A DNA stretch of 64,000 nucleotides from Xanthomonas arboricola (GTDB lineage: Bacteria > Pseudomonadota > Gammaproteobacteria > Xanthomonadales > Xanthomonadaceae), in the NCBI RefSeq assembly GCF_002940665.1, contig NZ_MIGY01000001.1, positions 1,116,001 through 1,180,000 of the forward strand, given 5' to 3'. Positions 25,544-35,959 of the stretch are shown here, in pieces (positions within the stretch are counted from its first letter, which is position 1; each line of letters starts with the position of its first letter). Under the pieces are notes generated by a model, which was given only the letters and a program-made list of their open reading frames with translations, had not been told where the DNA came from and did no database searches. The translations under genes and the position numbers were made by a program.

Positions 25544-26812
25544 CTATGACGCAGGATCGGCGCTTGCATCGAAACGTGGCGCGCGCCCGAAGTCCGCGCG
25601 CGTAAATGGGCGGTCGCGGAACAGATAGCCGTAATAGAACGTCCGCAGCGCCTGGTGATAGGCGCGGATGCGGTCCTGGTACGCCAACTGCGCTTGCAGA
25701 TCGGTACCCGCCAGGCGCGTCAACGCGGCCTGCAATGCAACCGGCGGCAACACGCCGGCAACACGCTGCGCCAGCGCTTCGCGTCGCTGCAGGCCGTGGC
25801 GATATGCCGCAACCTGCGGGGCCACCTGTTGATCGCCGTTTTCGTGGAAGGCGAAATACCATTTGTAATGGAACGCGCTGGTCAGCGGCGCCGAGTCCGC
25901 CCACTGCGGGTTCTGCGCGTAGAAGGCCCGCATGGTGTGCTGGCGCGGAATATCCCAGGCATGGTTGACCGCTTCGCGCTGCAGCCGCGCGATCTCGCTG
26001 CCTTGATTGACCGGCACCGCCTGATTGATCGCCACGTGCGCCAACGCCGGTGCGACCAGTGCCAGCACCACCCAACAGCTTGCCAGGGCGGTGGCATGCG
26101 CGGCCGGGCGCCAGTGGAGTCGCCCGACCAGTACCGCCAGCAGCACCCAGAACAGCAGATAGGCACAGGTCAGTGCCAGCACCGCGAGTTGTTGCAGCAG
26201 CGGCACCGCATTGAGGGTTGCGGCAATGACAAACGGCACCCCCAGGCACACCAGCACGGCAGCTGTACGCACCGCCACGCGCCGCACCAGCAACGCGGTA
26301 CCCGCGCCCGGCAGCGCGGCCAGCATGCGCGCGCGCCCGGCCTCGCGCTCGCCCGAACGCAGATCGAACAGCAGCGCGATCACGAACAACGGCAACAGGA
26401 ACACCAGCACGAAGGCGTAGTCGAAGCGCCCGGCCAGTGCCAGCTGCGGGTTGTAGCTGTCGCCATCGTGGATCTGCGCTTCCAGGCCCAGCGCGCGGAC
26501 ACGCAAAATGTACGGCGAGACATCGCGCATGCCCACCGCGGCAAATGCCAGTGGCGTGGGCAGGTCCCAGGTCGGATGGAAGCTGTAGTAGGCCGCGCTG
26601 CCGGCGTCGTTGGAGCGCGCCACATAGTCTTGCACCGCTGCGATGTCTTCCTGCTGCAGCGCTGCAATACGCGCGATGTTGGCGCGTTGCGCAGCGATGA
26701 CATGCTGGCCCGAGAGCAGGCTGCACACCGTCAACACCGCCAGCAACAGCAAGCCGGCCAGCGCGGCGCGTGCGCGCAGCAACAACAGCAGTTCGTATTT
26801 CCACAGCAGCAT
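25544..26812 (-). CDS. ABC-2/DUF3526-type permease, second subunit
   Basis: 422 residues from ATG (MLLWKYELLLLLRARAALAG), which overlaps the stop of the preceding permease (TGATG). One N-terminal helix, a large extracytoplasmic domain (~40-150), then a cluster of helices (FLLPLFVIALLFDLRSGERE) and a soluble C-terminus. The DLRSGEREAGRARMLAALPG segment is typical of ABC-2 permeases. It pairs with the neighbouring permease and the ATPase. Confidence 0.88.
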   Translation of the reverse strand: MLLWKYELLLLLRARAALAGLLLLAVLTVCSLLSGQHVIAAQRANIARIAALQQEDIAAVQDYVARSNDAGSAAYYSFHPTWDLPTPLAFAAVGMRDVSPYILRVRALGLEAQIHDGDSYNPQLALAGRFDYAFVLVFLLPLFVIALLFDLRSGEREAGRARMLAALPGAGTALLVRRVAVRTAAVLVCLGVPFVIAATLNAVPLLQQLAVLALTCAYLLFWVLLAVLVGRLHWRPAAHATALASCWVVLALVAPALAHVAINQAVPVNQGSEIARLQREAVNHAWDIPRQHTMRAFYAQNPQWADSAPLTSAFHYKWYFAFHENGDQQVAPQVAAYRHGLQRREALAQRVAGVLPPVALQAALTRLAGTDLQAQLAYQDRIRAYHQALRTFYYGYLFRDRPFTRADFGRAPRFDASADPAS

Positions 26813-28248
26813 CAGCGCGCCACTCCCACACGTCGGCCGGCCACCACCAGCATGCACAGCGCCGCCAGCAACCAGGCACCGACCAGGCCGAGCGCCGCGC
26901 CTGCGGCGCGCAGCACCTCGGTGGTGGCAGGCGGCTGGAATGCGAACACCGGAATCTCGTGCCAATGCGCGGAAGAGATGCGCTTGCGTTGATCGGCACC
27001 GGCATCCTGCGCGGTGTCGTCGGCCATGCTCACCGCATCGGCCTGCAGCTGGTTGAGCTGCTGCACCAGCGCGTAGCGGTAACGCTCGGCCTGCGCGAGA
27101 AACCGCTCGTGCGCACGCAGGTCGGTTTCTGCCAGCGTCATCGACAGCTCGCGCAGCGCAACCGTGGGGCTCACCAGGGCGAACGTGCGCACCAGCAGAT
27201 TCTGTTGCTGCTGGATGGCCGAATCGCGCGCGGCATAGCGCTCGAACAGGCTCGCGGTGAGCCGCTCGCCTTCCAGCGCCAGCAGGCCCTTGTAGTTCAC
27301 CGGCAGCTCTTCCACCCGCTGCACGCCATAGCGCGCCAGCGTCTGCTGCTTGAACTGCGCAAAGTGCGGGTCATCCGGGTTGTGGCTGTCGCCGAGCGTG
27401 CGCAGGTCGCGCTGGATCGCCACATCGGTTTCCAGCCGCGTCGGCAGGCGATACGCCGCACTGGCCACATCCGGCGCCACGCGCGGCACCAGCAGGGCCA
27501 GCCACACCCACACCGCCAGCGACACCAGCAACGCATCGCGGCCGCGCCGGCACAGCATCGACACCGACAGCACCAGCGCGCACCACACCAGCAGATACAC
27601 CGCATACGCCAGCACCAGCAGCGCGACCCGCAGCGCCTGACCCGGCAACGAGGCGATCGGCAGCAACCCGACCAGGGCCGGCAACAGGCAGGCAGCAGCC
27701 ACCACCGCGAGCGCGAGATATTTGCCGCCGAACAATTGCCCACGCGTGGCACCCTGCAGCAACAGCACGCGCAGGGTGCCGGTTTCCTGCTCGCGCGCCA
27801 CCGCGCCATAGCCGAGAAACACCAGCAGCAGCGGCGCCAGCACCTGCAACACGAACGCGGGGGTGAGCTGGCCGAAACGCACCAGCAGCGAGCTCTGACG
27901 CACATCGCCGAAGTTGGCGGTGTTCTGGCGATGGCCTTCCAGAAACATGCTGTTGCCGGTGAACGCGTCCACGCCGGCATCGAAGGCGGCCAACGCCGGC
28001 AACGGGCGATAGATGAAATGGCCGTAGTGCACCACCCGATGCGGGTGGCGGTCCGGCTGCGCTGCGAAGGCCTGCTGCGCGGCCAGCTGCTGGCGCGCGC
28101 GGAACTCGGCCACGTCGCGCTGATGGTGCGCGGCGGTCAATGCCGCCACCAGCGTGAGCAGCATCAGCAGCACCACGCCGATGGCAGCGGAACGGTTGCG
28201 CGCCATGAAACGCAGTTCTTCGCGCGCGACCAACAGCACAGGACTCAT
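26812..28248 (-). CDS. ABC-2/DUF3526-type permease, first subunit
   Basis: 478 residues, starting inside the ATPase stop (ATGA). N-terminal helix AAIGVVLLMLLTLVAALTAA, large periplasmic domain, then five to six helices including LLVFLGYGAVAREQETGTLR, the ABC-2 coupling region. A further large soluble loop and a final helix follow. It forms a heterodimeric exporter with the next permease. Confidence 0.88.
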   Translation of the reverse strand: MSPVLLVAREELRFMARNRSAAIGVVLLMLLTLVAALTAAHHQRDVAEFRARQQLAAQQAFAAQPDRHPHRVVHYGHFIYRPLPALAAFDAGVDAFTGNSMFLEGHRQNTANFGDVRQSSLLVRFGQLTPAFVLQVLAPLLLVFLGYGAVAREQETGTLRVLLLQGATRGQLFGGKYLALAVVAAACLLPALVGLLPIASLPGQALRVALLVLAYAVYLLVWCALVLSVSMLCRRGRDALLVSLAVWVWLALLVPRVAPDVASAAYRLPTRLETDVAIQRDLRTLGDSHNPDDPHFAQFKQQTLARYGVQRVEELPVNYKGLLALEGERLTASLFERYAARDSAIQQQQNLLVRTFALVSPTVALRELSMTLAETDLRAHERFLAQAERYRYALVQQLNQLQADAVSMADDTAQDAGADQRKRISSAHWHEIPVFAFQPPATTEVLRAAGAALGLVGAWLLAALCMLVVAGRRVGVAR

Positions 28249-28985
28249 GCAGCCCGATCCTGCTCACGCGCAAAACGCGCATGCAGGGTGCGTACGTCGA
28301 AGCCGCTGTCGCCGGCACCGATGTCTTCGGCAATGCGCCCGTGTTCCAGGAACCCGATCCGGTCGGCCACATCCACTGCACCGAGCAGGTCGTGGGTGAC
28401 CATCAGCACCGCACCACCGCGTTCGCGCACGCTGCTCACCAGCTGGTTGAAGTCGGCGATGGCGCGCGGGTCCAGGCCGGAGGTGGGCTCGTCCAGCAGC
28501 AGCACCGGCACCTGGCGCAGCGTGGCCACCGCAATCGCCACCTTCTGGCGCATGCCCTTGGAAAACCCCACCAGCCGCTGGCGCCAGGCCTCACGCTGCA
28601 GACCGGCAGCGGCCAGCGCCAGGCCGATCTCGGCCTGGCTGCGGCGCTGGCCGGCCAGCGCGAGCAGGTAGTCGGCATTTTCCAGCGCGCTCAGGTGCTC
28701 GTAGAGCGCGACGTTTTCCGGCAGGTAGGCCAGCCGCGCACGCGCGGCGCCAGGGTCGGCGACCGGGTCGATGCCATCGATCCGCAGGCTGCCGGAGGCG
28801 GGTTTGACGAAGCCGAGCAAGCTGGAAAGCGTGGAGGACTTGCCGGCGCCGTTGCCGCCAAGCAAGGCGTAGACACTGCCGGGGGCGACCTGCAGATCCA
28901 GCCCCTGCAGCACGGCACGGCCGCGGTAGGCCACATGCAGGTTGCTGATCGAGATCGCGGGGGTGGCTGTGGGACTGGAAAGCAT
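28245..28985 (-). CDS. ABC transporter ATP-binding protein
   Basis: 246 residues if ATG at MLSSPTATPAISIS is used; a TTG six codons upstream is an alternative. Walker A GGNGAGKSS, Q-loop LPENVALYEHL, signature FSKGMRQK and Walker B LLLDEP are all intact. It resembles the NosF/CcmA-type ATPases that power ABC-2 exporters. It is first in the operon, with a palindromic operator just upstream. Confidence 0.95.
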   Translation of the reverse strand: MLSSPTATPAISISNLHVAYRGRAVLQGLDLQVAPGSVYALLGGNGAGKSSTLSSLLGFVKPASGSLRIDGIDPVADPGAARARLAYLPENVALYEHLSALENADYLLALAGQRRSQAEIGLALAAAGLQREAWRQRLVGFSKGMRQKVAIAVATLRQVPVLLLDEPTSGLDPRAIADFNQLVSSVRERGGAVLMVTHDLLGAVDVADRIGFLEHGRIAEDIGAGDSGFDVRTLHARFAREQDRAA

Positions 28986-29004
28986 GACAAGGCGATGGGT
29001 CAAC

Positions 29005-29027
29005 GAAATGATACGTTATCACATTTC
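29005..29027 (-). promoter_or_regulatory. Palindromic operator upstream of the ABC operon
   Basis: TGATA-3-TATCA (29009-29021) nested in GAAA...TTTC, 20 bases ahead of the ATPase start. It is AT-rich in a GC-rich setting and symmetrical, as expected for a dimeric repressor site. The regulator is not encoded nearby. Confidence 0.6.
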
Positions 29028-29499
29028 GATAGGTGCTTGAGTCGGACGGCCTCTCGAGCGCGCCAACCGACTATCAGCGAACGCGCTGCGTCCTGCCTTT
29101 GGCGACACCTATATCCGAGATGCCGCGAAAACACGCAGGCTCCGCAGCGCCTGCAATCGGCACGTCCCGCTGGTAATCGCCCGCTTCGTGAAGCCGGAGG
29201 TCGCGTGCAGCGGACGCGCGACGGTGGCCGCCGAGGTCCCGGCCTTCTTCAGGTGGCCCGACTCAAATGTTACTGTATTACGCAAATGCCCTGCTGTTAG
29301 CTGTAGCGCCGGAGGCAGCGAACTCCCCGCACCGCGCAACCTGCGCGTAGGGAATGACCAGATCCCGACGCATGCAACCTGCTGCAATGCGTCGATGCGG
29401 CGTGGCACCTTTCAAAGGCCGCCGCCGCTGCCGATGCGGCCATCCGGAATCAGCAGCCCTGCCACGTCCTCCCCTCAATCGAGCTCCCGTACCTCCCCC
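29028..29499. other. Divergent intergenic region
   Basis: About 470 bases between the ABC operon and the M14 peptidase. No supported gene; the AT-rich stretch near 29264-29285 (AAATGTTACTGTATTACGCAA) may belong to the peptidase promoter. Confidence 0.4.
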
Positions 29500-31350
29500 A
29501 TGACTTCCGATACGCGCCCCTCCGCCCCGCACGCTTCGCACCTGCCCGAACTCGCTGCCGATAACGCCATAGCCGAGATCACGGCACGCAGCACCGCGCG
29601 CGCAGCCGCCGGCCTGCTCGCCGCAACCCTGTTCACCACCGCACAGGTCAGTGCGCAATCCATCGATACCAGCGCGCCGCTGCCGCCGGTACGCGCCTGG
29701 CATGGGGCCAGCGAGGCGTTGATCGTCAGACCGGACGATCCGTGGAGTACGCCGGTGGAGCGCGGCGATTTCGCCAGCACGCCCAGCTATGACGAGACGC
29801 GCGCGTGGCTGGAACGGCTGGTCGCCGCCTCGCCGCTGCTGTCGTTGGACGTGTTCGGCAAGAGCAGCGAGGGCCGCGACCTGCTGCTGGTCCGCGCGCA
29901 CAAGGGCGCGCCCGGCAAGCCGGTGGTGCTGGTGCAGGCCGGCATCCACGCCGGCGAGATCGATGGCAAGGATGCCGGCCTGATGCTGCTGCGCGATATC
30001 GCGCAACGCGGCAAGGACCACCTGCTCGACCAGGTGGATCTGGTGTTCGTGCCGATCTTCAATGCCGACGGTCACGAGCAACGCGGCCCGCTGATCGGCG
30101 CCGCATTGCGCGGCCCGCAGCAGATGGGCTGGAACACCACCACCCGCGGCATCAATCTCAACCGCGACTACCTCACCCTGGAAGCACCGGAAACGCGCGC
30201 GATGGTCGCGTTGCTGCATCGCCTGGATCCGGCGCTCTACATCGACCTGCATGTCAGCGGTGGGCTGGATCACCAGTACGACATCACCTTTACCTTCGCC
30301 GGTTGGGGCACCTATGCGCGCTCGCGCGCCACTGCCGACTGGCTCCAGCAACGCTTTACGCCGGCGGTGAACACCGCATTGCGCAAACAGGGCCACGAAC
30401 CGGCCATCTACCCGAGCCTGATCGACGAGGACGAGCCGCGATCGGGCCTGCGTCACGCCCCGGAAGGCCCGCGCTATTCCACCGGGTATGGCGACTTCGC
30501 CGGCATCCCTACCGTGCTGGTGGAGAACCATCGCTTGAAGTCCTACCGGCAGCGCGTGCTGGGCGACTATGTCCTGCTGGAAGCAGCACTGCGCGTGGTT
30601 GCCCGCGATGCAAAAAACATCGATGCGGCCAAGCGCGCCGATCGCGCCGATCGCCCGCAGGAACTGATGGTGGCCTGGGAACGCCTGCAACAGCCGATCG
30701 CCCAGGTACCGTTCAAGGGCGTGAGCTACACCCGCGCCTTCTCGCCGGTGTCCGGGCGGCAGGAACTGCGCTGGGAAGGCCGCGACGAAACCTGGACCAT
30801 GCCGGTGATCGGCTATCGCCAGACCCAGGCGGTGCGCTATCCGCTGGCCTGGTGGATCCCGCCCGGCAACGACGATGTGGTGGAACTGCTCAAGGCGCAC
30901 GGCATCCGCTACGAACGCCTGCAGCAGCCGCGCCAGATCAGGGTGCAGCAGATCCGCGTGGTGAAACAGGCCGGCGCCCAGACAGCGCAGGCCGACGAAG
31001 CGGACGAAGCCTTCGCCGCCGGCAGCGTCCGCGTGCCTGCCGATCAACCGATGCGCATGCTGGCGGCCGCGTTGCTGGAGCCGCAGAGCAGCGACTCGTT
31101 GCTGGCCAGCGGACATTTCCGCAATGCCGGCAGCCCCGACAGCGGCTTGTACGGCGCCGAACTGGTGGACTTCAGCGAGCGCGTGCTGCGCAGCGACGCC
31201 GCCCTGCGCGCCGCCTTCGAACGCAAGCTCGCAGACGATGCCGCATTCCGCGCCGATGGCGATGCGCGGCTGCAATGGATCTATGCGCGCTCGCCGTATG
31301 CGGCGATCAACGGCTGGCGTTATCCGGTGCGGCGTCAGCTGGCGGACTGA
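29500..31350 (+). CDS. M14-family zinc carboxypeptidase, exported
   Basis: 616 residues from ATG (MTSDTRPSAPHASHLPELAA). A hydrophobic segment near 45-60 (AAGLLAATLFTTAQVSAQS) looks like a signal peptide behind a long n-region; an internal start closer to it cannot be excluded. Zinc motif HxxE in GIHAGEIDGKDAG, substrate motif NLNRDY, third zinc ligand in YIDLHVSGG, and a conserved Glu in VLVENH. It should cut C-terminal residues or amide groups from peptides in the periplasm. It is divergent from the TonB/ABC operon, suggesting a shared peptide-like substrate. Confidence 0.9.
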   Translation: MTSDTRPSAPHASHLPELAADNAIAEITARSTARAAAGLLAATLFTTAQVSAQSIDTSAPLPPVRAWHGASEALIVRPDDPWSTPVERGDFASTPSYDETRAWLERLVAASPLLSLDVFGKSSEGRDLLLVRAHKGAPGKPVVLVQAGIHAGEIDGKDAGLMLLRDIAQRGKDHLLDQVDLVFVPIFNADGHEQRGPLIGAALRGPQQMGWNTTTRGINLNRDYLTLEAPETRAMVALLHRLDPALYIDLHVSGGLDHQYDITFTFAGWGTYARSRATADWLQQRFTPAVNTALRKQGHEPAIYPSLIDEDEPRSGLRHAPEGPRYSTGYGDFAGIPTVLVENHRLKSYRQRVLGDYVLLEAALRVVARDAKNIDAAKRADRADRPQELMVAWERLQQPIAQVPFKGVSYTRAFSPVSGRQELRWEGRDETWTMPVIGYRQTQAVRYPLAWWIPPGNDDVVELLKAHGIRYERLQQPRQIRVQQIRVVKQAGAQTAQADEADEAFAAGSVRVPADQPMRMLAAALLEPQSSDSLLASGHFRNAGSPDSGLYGAELVDFSERVLRSDAALRAAFERKLADDAAFRADGDARLQWIYARSPYAAINGWRYPVRRQLAD

Positions 31351-32151
31351 CCCGCACAGTGCCGATTCCACGCTATGGGATCGGCACTGCAGCTCGGAGG
31401 TCTGTCGCATCGCACAGCGCATAAGACAAGCCGCATCGGCACGCACGTTTGTGTGACTGTTGGCAGGCAGGGCGCCAGCTTCATCGCCGCAGTGAGCGAT
31501 CCATCACCTGTGCGGGCCTTGAACCCTGCGTCCTAACCCGCCGTCACCGCAGTGGGCGTGACCTGGCTGGCCGGCTTCCGGTTCGGGATCAAGGTGGTGG
31601 TCGAAACTGCCGGCGCGGCAGCAGTAACCGTTTCCAGTACCTGCCGGTCGTGTATCTCCTCGCGTGTGCATGCACCCGGACCAAATCTCCGATGGCCGCA
31701 TCGCACTGGCGATAAGCAACTAGTACGCCCGCTCGAAGTAACAAAAAAAAACGCCACGCCTGGCTCGCCAGTGCGTGGCGTTTTTTTGCGTGCGCACTCA
31801 GAGCAGAGGCAGTGATATCCACTTTGACCTAGAAAATGGGGCTTTTTCCCTTCCGTCCTCCCTCACCTGTCGCGCTGGTAATCGGCAGGCCACCGATGCG
31901 GACGCTTATGTCCGCAGATACTCATGCCAGCTGTTTCAAACACGTAGAACGCGCGTCTCGATAGGGCAAAACTATCGTCAATCTTTTTTTAGCGCTTCGG
32001 CTTCTTAACTTAATTCCAGATTGTAAAAATCCCGCTAAAGCAACGATGCAGACGGCCGCTACCGCAATCCAGGGCGTTGCGACGCTCACTCACGTTCTGC
32101 CCGCGCGCCACTCATGGCGCAGCGTCCATCACCCACTCCGCAGAGATTTCA
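31351..32151. other. Intergenic region with a strong terminator and porin promoter region
   Basis: 800 bases without a convincing gene. It contains the bidirectional terminator at 31744-31788 and, near 31980-32040, AT-rich DNA that probably holds the porin promoter. Short frames around 31450-31820 have poor composition. Confidence 0.5.
31744..31788. terminator. Bidirectional terminator
   Basis: ACGCCACGC / GCGTGGCGT stem flanked by eight A residues on one side and seven T residues on the other. Confidence 0.92.
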
Positions 32152-33321
32152 ATGAAACTGACCGTCAAGCTTCTCAGTGGCGCCATCGCCCTGGCATCGT
32201 CGACCTGCGCCTACGCGCAGCAGGACTCGATGTTCTCCTTCAGCGGCTTCGGCACGCTGGGCGTGGTGCATTCGACCGAGGACCAGGCCGACTTCACGCC
32301 CGACATCCAGACCGTGGAAGGTGCCGGTGCCAGCCACTCCACCTCGGCACGCCCGGACTCGCGCATCGCCGGCCAGGTCAATGCCAATTTCACCGAGAAG
32401 TTCACCGGCGTGTTGCAGGTGACCAGTGAGTACGCCGAACGCGGCGATTACGATCCCAAGGTCACGCTGGCGCATGTGAAGTATCAGTTCGGCCCGCAGT
32501 TCGCTGCGCGCCTGGGCCGCATCACTGCGCCGCTGTACATGCTGTCCGAGTACCAGCGCGTCGGTTACGCCACCCCGTGGGTGCGTCCGCCGTACGAGGT
32601 CTACAACTACCTGCTGCCGATGGACGGCGTCGAAGGCGTCTACACCATCAACGCCGGCGAGAGTGTGGTCAGCGTGCAGGGTTTCTACGGCCGCATCAAT
32701 TCGAAGAAGGCCGATGTGTACGCCATGCGCGGCCTGGCGCTGGGCTTGGAATCGGGTGCGTCCACGTTCCGCGCCGCCTACATCGTGGGCACCACCGATT
32801 TCGATACACCGTCGCTGGATCGCCTGTTCTCGGTCTATCAGCGCGTCAATCCCGCGCTGGCCGATCGCCTGACCACCTATGGCGTGGACGGCAGCTTTGC
32901 CAGCGTGGGGTATGCCTACGATCCGGGCAGCTGGTTCCTGCGCAGCGAAGTGATCCGCGCCGATTACTCGCCCTCGCTCAACGGCAAGACCACCTCCGGT
33001 TATCTCAGTGTCGGCGGTCGCTTCGGCACGCTGACGCCGTCGATCACCTATGCCAACGTCGATCGCAAGGGCCCGACCATCGCGGCCGGCCAGGATCCGG
33101 TCGGCGTGATGACGCGCGCACTGGCGCAGGCCGAAAGCGGCCGTCACAGCTTCACCGCATCGCTGCGTTGGGACGCGCGTGAAAGCGTCGCGTTCAAGCT
33201 GCAGGCCAGCCACATCAACAACAACGCGGGATCGTTCGGATCGTTGAACAACATCCAGCCGGGCTTCCGTCCGGGCGGCAGCTACAACCTGCTGTCGGCC
33301 TCCGTCGACTTCGTGTTCTAA
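32152..33321 (+). CDS. Outer-membrane porin-like protein
   Basis: 389 residues. Signal peptide MKLTVKLLSGAIALASSTCAYAQ, then alternating amphipathic strands through a C-terminal Phe (ASVDFVF), as in 16-strand outer-membrane porins. Sequence features (SGFGTLGVVHS, LGRITAPLYMLSEYQRVGY) match gammaproteobacterial porins that sit next to a periplasmic binding protein. It is followed 10 bases later by a PBP-like gene and a chemoreceptor, so it probably lets the sensed ligand through the outer membrane. Confidence 0.85.
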   Translation: MKLTVKLLSGAIALASSTCAYAQQDSMFSFSGFGTLGVVHSTEDQADFTPDIQTVEGAGASHSTSARPDSRIAGQVNANFTEKFTGVLQVTSEYAERGDYDPKVTLAHVKYQFGPQFAARLGRITAPLYMLSEYQRVGYATPWVRPPYEVYNYLLPMDGVEGVYTINAGESVVSVQGFYGRINSKKADVYAMRGLALGLESGASTFRAAYIVGTTDFDTPSLDRLFSVYQRVNPALADRLTTYGVDGSFASVGYAYDPGSWFLRSEVIRADYSPSLNGKTTSGYLSVGGRFGTLTPSITYANVDRKGPTIAAGQDPVGVMTRALAQAESGRHSFTASLRWDARESVAFKLQASHINNNAGSFGSLNNIQPGFRPGGSYNLLSASVDFVF

Positions 33322-33331
33322 GAGAGCCCCC

Positions 33332-33760
33332 ATGACCATTTCCAAGTATTTTGCAGCCTCCCTGCTTGCTGCGTTGTCGCTGAGCGCGTTCTGCGCCAAT
33401 GCCGATGTCGTGGTGGTGATGTCGGCCAAGGGCGGCCCGGACAGCCTCAGCGCCGCGCAGGTGTCGCAGATCTTCCTGGCCAAATCCAACAGCGTGCCCG
33501 GTGGCGGCGCGGCGGTGCCGATCGATCAGGAAGAAGGCGTCGCCACCCGCGATGAGTTCTACAAGAAGGTCGCCGCGCGCGACGCGGCACAGCTGAAGTC
33601 GTACTGGTCGCAGCTGATGTTCACCGGCAAGGCGCAGCGTCCCAAGCGTGTCAGCGGCGACGATGCGGTCAAGAAGGCCGTTGCCGCCACGCCGGGCGCC
33701 ATCGGTTACATCAGCGCCAGCGCAGTCGACGCCAGCGTCAAGGTCGTCCTGAAGCCGTGA
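33332..33760 (+). CDS. Small periplasmic PstS-like domain protein
   Basis: 142 residues with a signal peptide ([20 protein letters not shown]...ANA). The mature part has the fold signature of phosphate-binding-like proteins that lack an ABC partner: [41 protein letters not shown] and a C-terminal [13 protein letters not shown]. It sits between a porin and a chemoreceptor; its stop overlaps the chemoreceptor's possible upstream GTG. It may deliver a ligand to the chemoreceptor. Confidence 0.82.
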   Translation: MTISKYFAASLLAALSLSAFCANADVVVVMSAKGGPDSLSAAQVSQIFLAKSNSVPGGGAAVPIDQEEGVATRDEFYKKVAARDAAQLKSYWSQLMFTGKAQRPKRVSGDDAVKKAVAATPGAIGYISASAVDASVKVVLKP

Positions 33761-33786
33761 CCCGCCACCTGCTCGAGACTCAAGTC

Positions 33787-35889
33787 ATGAGACGCATCCT
33801 GTCGCTACCGTTGTTCTGGAAAATCCTGATGCCGGCCGCGGTGGCGATCCTTTGCCTCTCGAGCTATGTGGCCTTCAGTACGCTGGTCTTTCACCGCAAC
33901 AACGACCGCCTGGAAGCGGTACGCGACGTGCATTTTCCGATGCTCGACGCCATGACGCGCAACGTGGCTGCGCTGGACAAGCTCATCAACGGGCTCAACG
34001 GCGCCGCTGCCGCCGGCGATGCCGACATGCTGGCGGCCACCAAGCCGGTGGCCGACGAGATCCACGCCTCCTACGTGAAACTGCAGACATCCGATCCCGC
34101 CAATGCGACGGAGCTGGCACGCCTGGGCAACCAGTTCGATCAGTACTACAGCCTGGCGCACGGCGTGGCCGCCGCGTTCGTGGAGCAGCGCGAACCCGAT
34201 GCGGCGCAGATGAGCGCCATGGCACCGGCACTGGAAACCTATCGCACCACCCTGACCGCCATGCAGAAGCGCGCCGATGCACGCTTCCGCGGCACCGTGC
34301 AGGAAGCAGTGGACAGTTCGGTGGCGGCAAGCATCGGCGGGCTGGTGCTGGGCCTGGTCGGTGCGGTGCTGTGCATCGCCTTCGGCTGGATCGTGGCACG
34401 CGCCATCACCCAGCCGCTGCACCGTGCGGTGGGCATTGCGCATGCGGTGTCGTCGGGCAAGCTGGACAACCGCATTTCGATCGACCGCAACGACGAGGTC
34501 GGCCAACTGCTGCAGGCAATGGACAGCATGCAGCGTCAGCTGCGTCGCGTGATCCAGGCGCAGACCGACATGGGCGACAAGCACGAAGCCGGCATGGTCA
34601 GTCACCGTATCGCCGAGCAGGACTTCCCCGGCGAATTCGGCAGCATGGTGCGTGCCAGCAACGCGCTGGTGTCCAGCCATATCGCGGTGACGATGCAGAT
34701 CGTCGCATTGACCGAACGCTATGCCGCCGGCGACCTGTCGCAGCAGCTGGAGCCGTTGCCGGGCGAGAAGGCGGTGATCAGCCAATCGATCAACGATGTG
34801 CGGGCCAGCCTGTTGTCGATCAATGGCGAGATCAAGCGGCTGGCATCGGCCGCAGCGGCGGGCGACTTCGGCGCACGTGGCGACGAGACCGCGTTCGAGC
34901 ATGATTTCCGCCAGATCGTGGTGGACCTCAATCATCTGATGAGCAGCTCGGACAAGAGCCTGGGCGCGGTGTCGCAGGTATTGCAGGCGATTGCCGGCGG
35001 CGACCTGACCACGCGCATGCACGGCGACTTTGCCGGCGTGTTTGCGCGCATGCGCGACGATGCCAACACCACGGTGGACCGCCTGACCGACATCGTCGGG
35101 CGCATCCAGCATTCCTCGTCGGAGATCGATACCGCGGCCGGCGAAATTGCCGCCGGCAATCAAGACCTGTCGCGGCGTACCGAACAGCAGGCGGCCAGCC
35201 TGGAAGAAACCGCCGCCTCGATGGAAGAACTCACCTCCACCGTCAAGCAGAACGCCGAACACGCGCTGCAGGCCAACGAACTGGCGCGCACTGCGGCCAG
35301 TGTGGCCTCCAAGGGTGGCGAGGTGGTCAGCCAGGTCGTCGGCACCATGTCGGGCATCGAAACCTCCTCCAAGAAGATCGCCGAGATCATCAGCGTCATC
35401 GATGGCATCGCGTTCCAGACCAATATCCTGGCCTTGAACGCTGCGGTGGAAGCCGCACGTGCCGGCGAACAGGGCCGCGGCTTTGCGGTGGTGGCCTCGG
35501 AGGTGCGCACGCTCGCGCAGCGTTCGTCCGCTGCGGCCAGGGAGATCAAGGAGCTGATCGACGCCTCGGTGGGCAAGGTGGCCGAAGGCTCGGTGCTGGT
35601 GCACAAGGCCGGCACCACCATGACCGAGATCGTCGCCAGCGTGAATCGGGTCACCGACATCATGGGCCAGATCACCGCCGCATCCAGCGAGCAATCGGCG
35701 GGCATCGAACAGGTCAACCAGACGGTGATCCAGATGGACGAAACCACCCAGCAGAATGCAGCGCTGGTGGAAGAGGCCATGGCCGCGGCACGGGCAATGG
35801 AGAAGCAGTCCAGCACCCTGACCCAGCTGGTCTCGCAGTTCCAGCTGGAGCCTGCCGGCGTAACGCAGCGGGAAACAGAGCTCGCATAG
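33787..35889 (+). CDS. Methyl-accepting chemotaxis protein (chromosomal)
   Basis: 700 residues from ATG ([15 protein letters not shown]). TM1 near 8-27, helical periplasmic sensor domain to ~185, TM2 ([20 protein letters not shown]), HAMP, a second HAMP-like region ([20 protein letters not shown]) and the conserved signalling hairpin ([20 protein letters not shown]). It signals to CheA/CheW. It ends the porin/PBP/MCP operon and is followed by an intrinsic terminator. The prophage chemoreceptor at 59584 is a clear relative in the cytoplasmic half. Confidence 0.95.
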   Translation: MRRILSLPLFWKILMPAAVAILCLSSYVAFSTLVFHRNNDRLEAVRDVHFPMLDAMTRNVAALDKLINGLNGAAAAGDADMLAATKPVADEIHASYVKLQTSDPANATELARLGNQFDQYYSLAHGVAAAFVEQREPDAAQMSAMAPALETYRTTLTAMQKRADARFRGTVQEAVDSSVAASIGGLVLGLVGAVLCIAFGWIVARAITQPLHRAVGIAHAVSSGKLDNRISIDRNDEVGQLLQAMDSMQRQLRRVIQAQTDMGDKHEAGMVSHRIAEQDFPGEFGSMVRASNALVSSHIAVTMQIVALTERYAAGDLSQQLEPLPGEKAVISQSINDVRASLLSINGEIKRLASAAAAGDFGARGDETAFEHDFRQIVVDLNHLMSSSDKSLGAVSQVLQAIAGGDLTTRMHGDFAGVFARMRDDANTTVDRLTDIVGRIQHSSSEIDTAAGEIAAGNQDLSRRTEQQAASLEETAASMEELTSTVKQNAEHALQANELARTAASVASKGGEVVSQVVGTMSGIETSSKKIAEIISVIDGIAFQTNILALNAAVEAARAGEQGRGFAVVASEVRTLAQRSSAAAREIKELIDASVGKVAEGSVLVHKAGTTMTEIVASVNRVTDIMGQITAASSEQSAGIEQVNQTVIQMDETTQQNAALVEEAMAAARAMEKQSSTLTQLVSQFQLEPAGVTQRETELA

Positions 35890-35924
35890 TCGATCGAGCG
35901 GATCGTCTCGCGACGTATCCGGCG

Positions 35925-35959
35925 CCCTCTTCTGCACGGAGTGCAGGAGAGGGTTTTTT
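35925..35959 (+). terminator. Intrinsic terminator after the chemoreceptor
   Basis: 13-bp stem (CCCTCTTCTGCAC) with one mismatch, three-base loop and six T residues, 35 bases after the stop. Confidence 0.92.
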
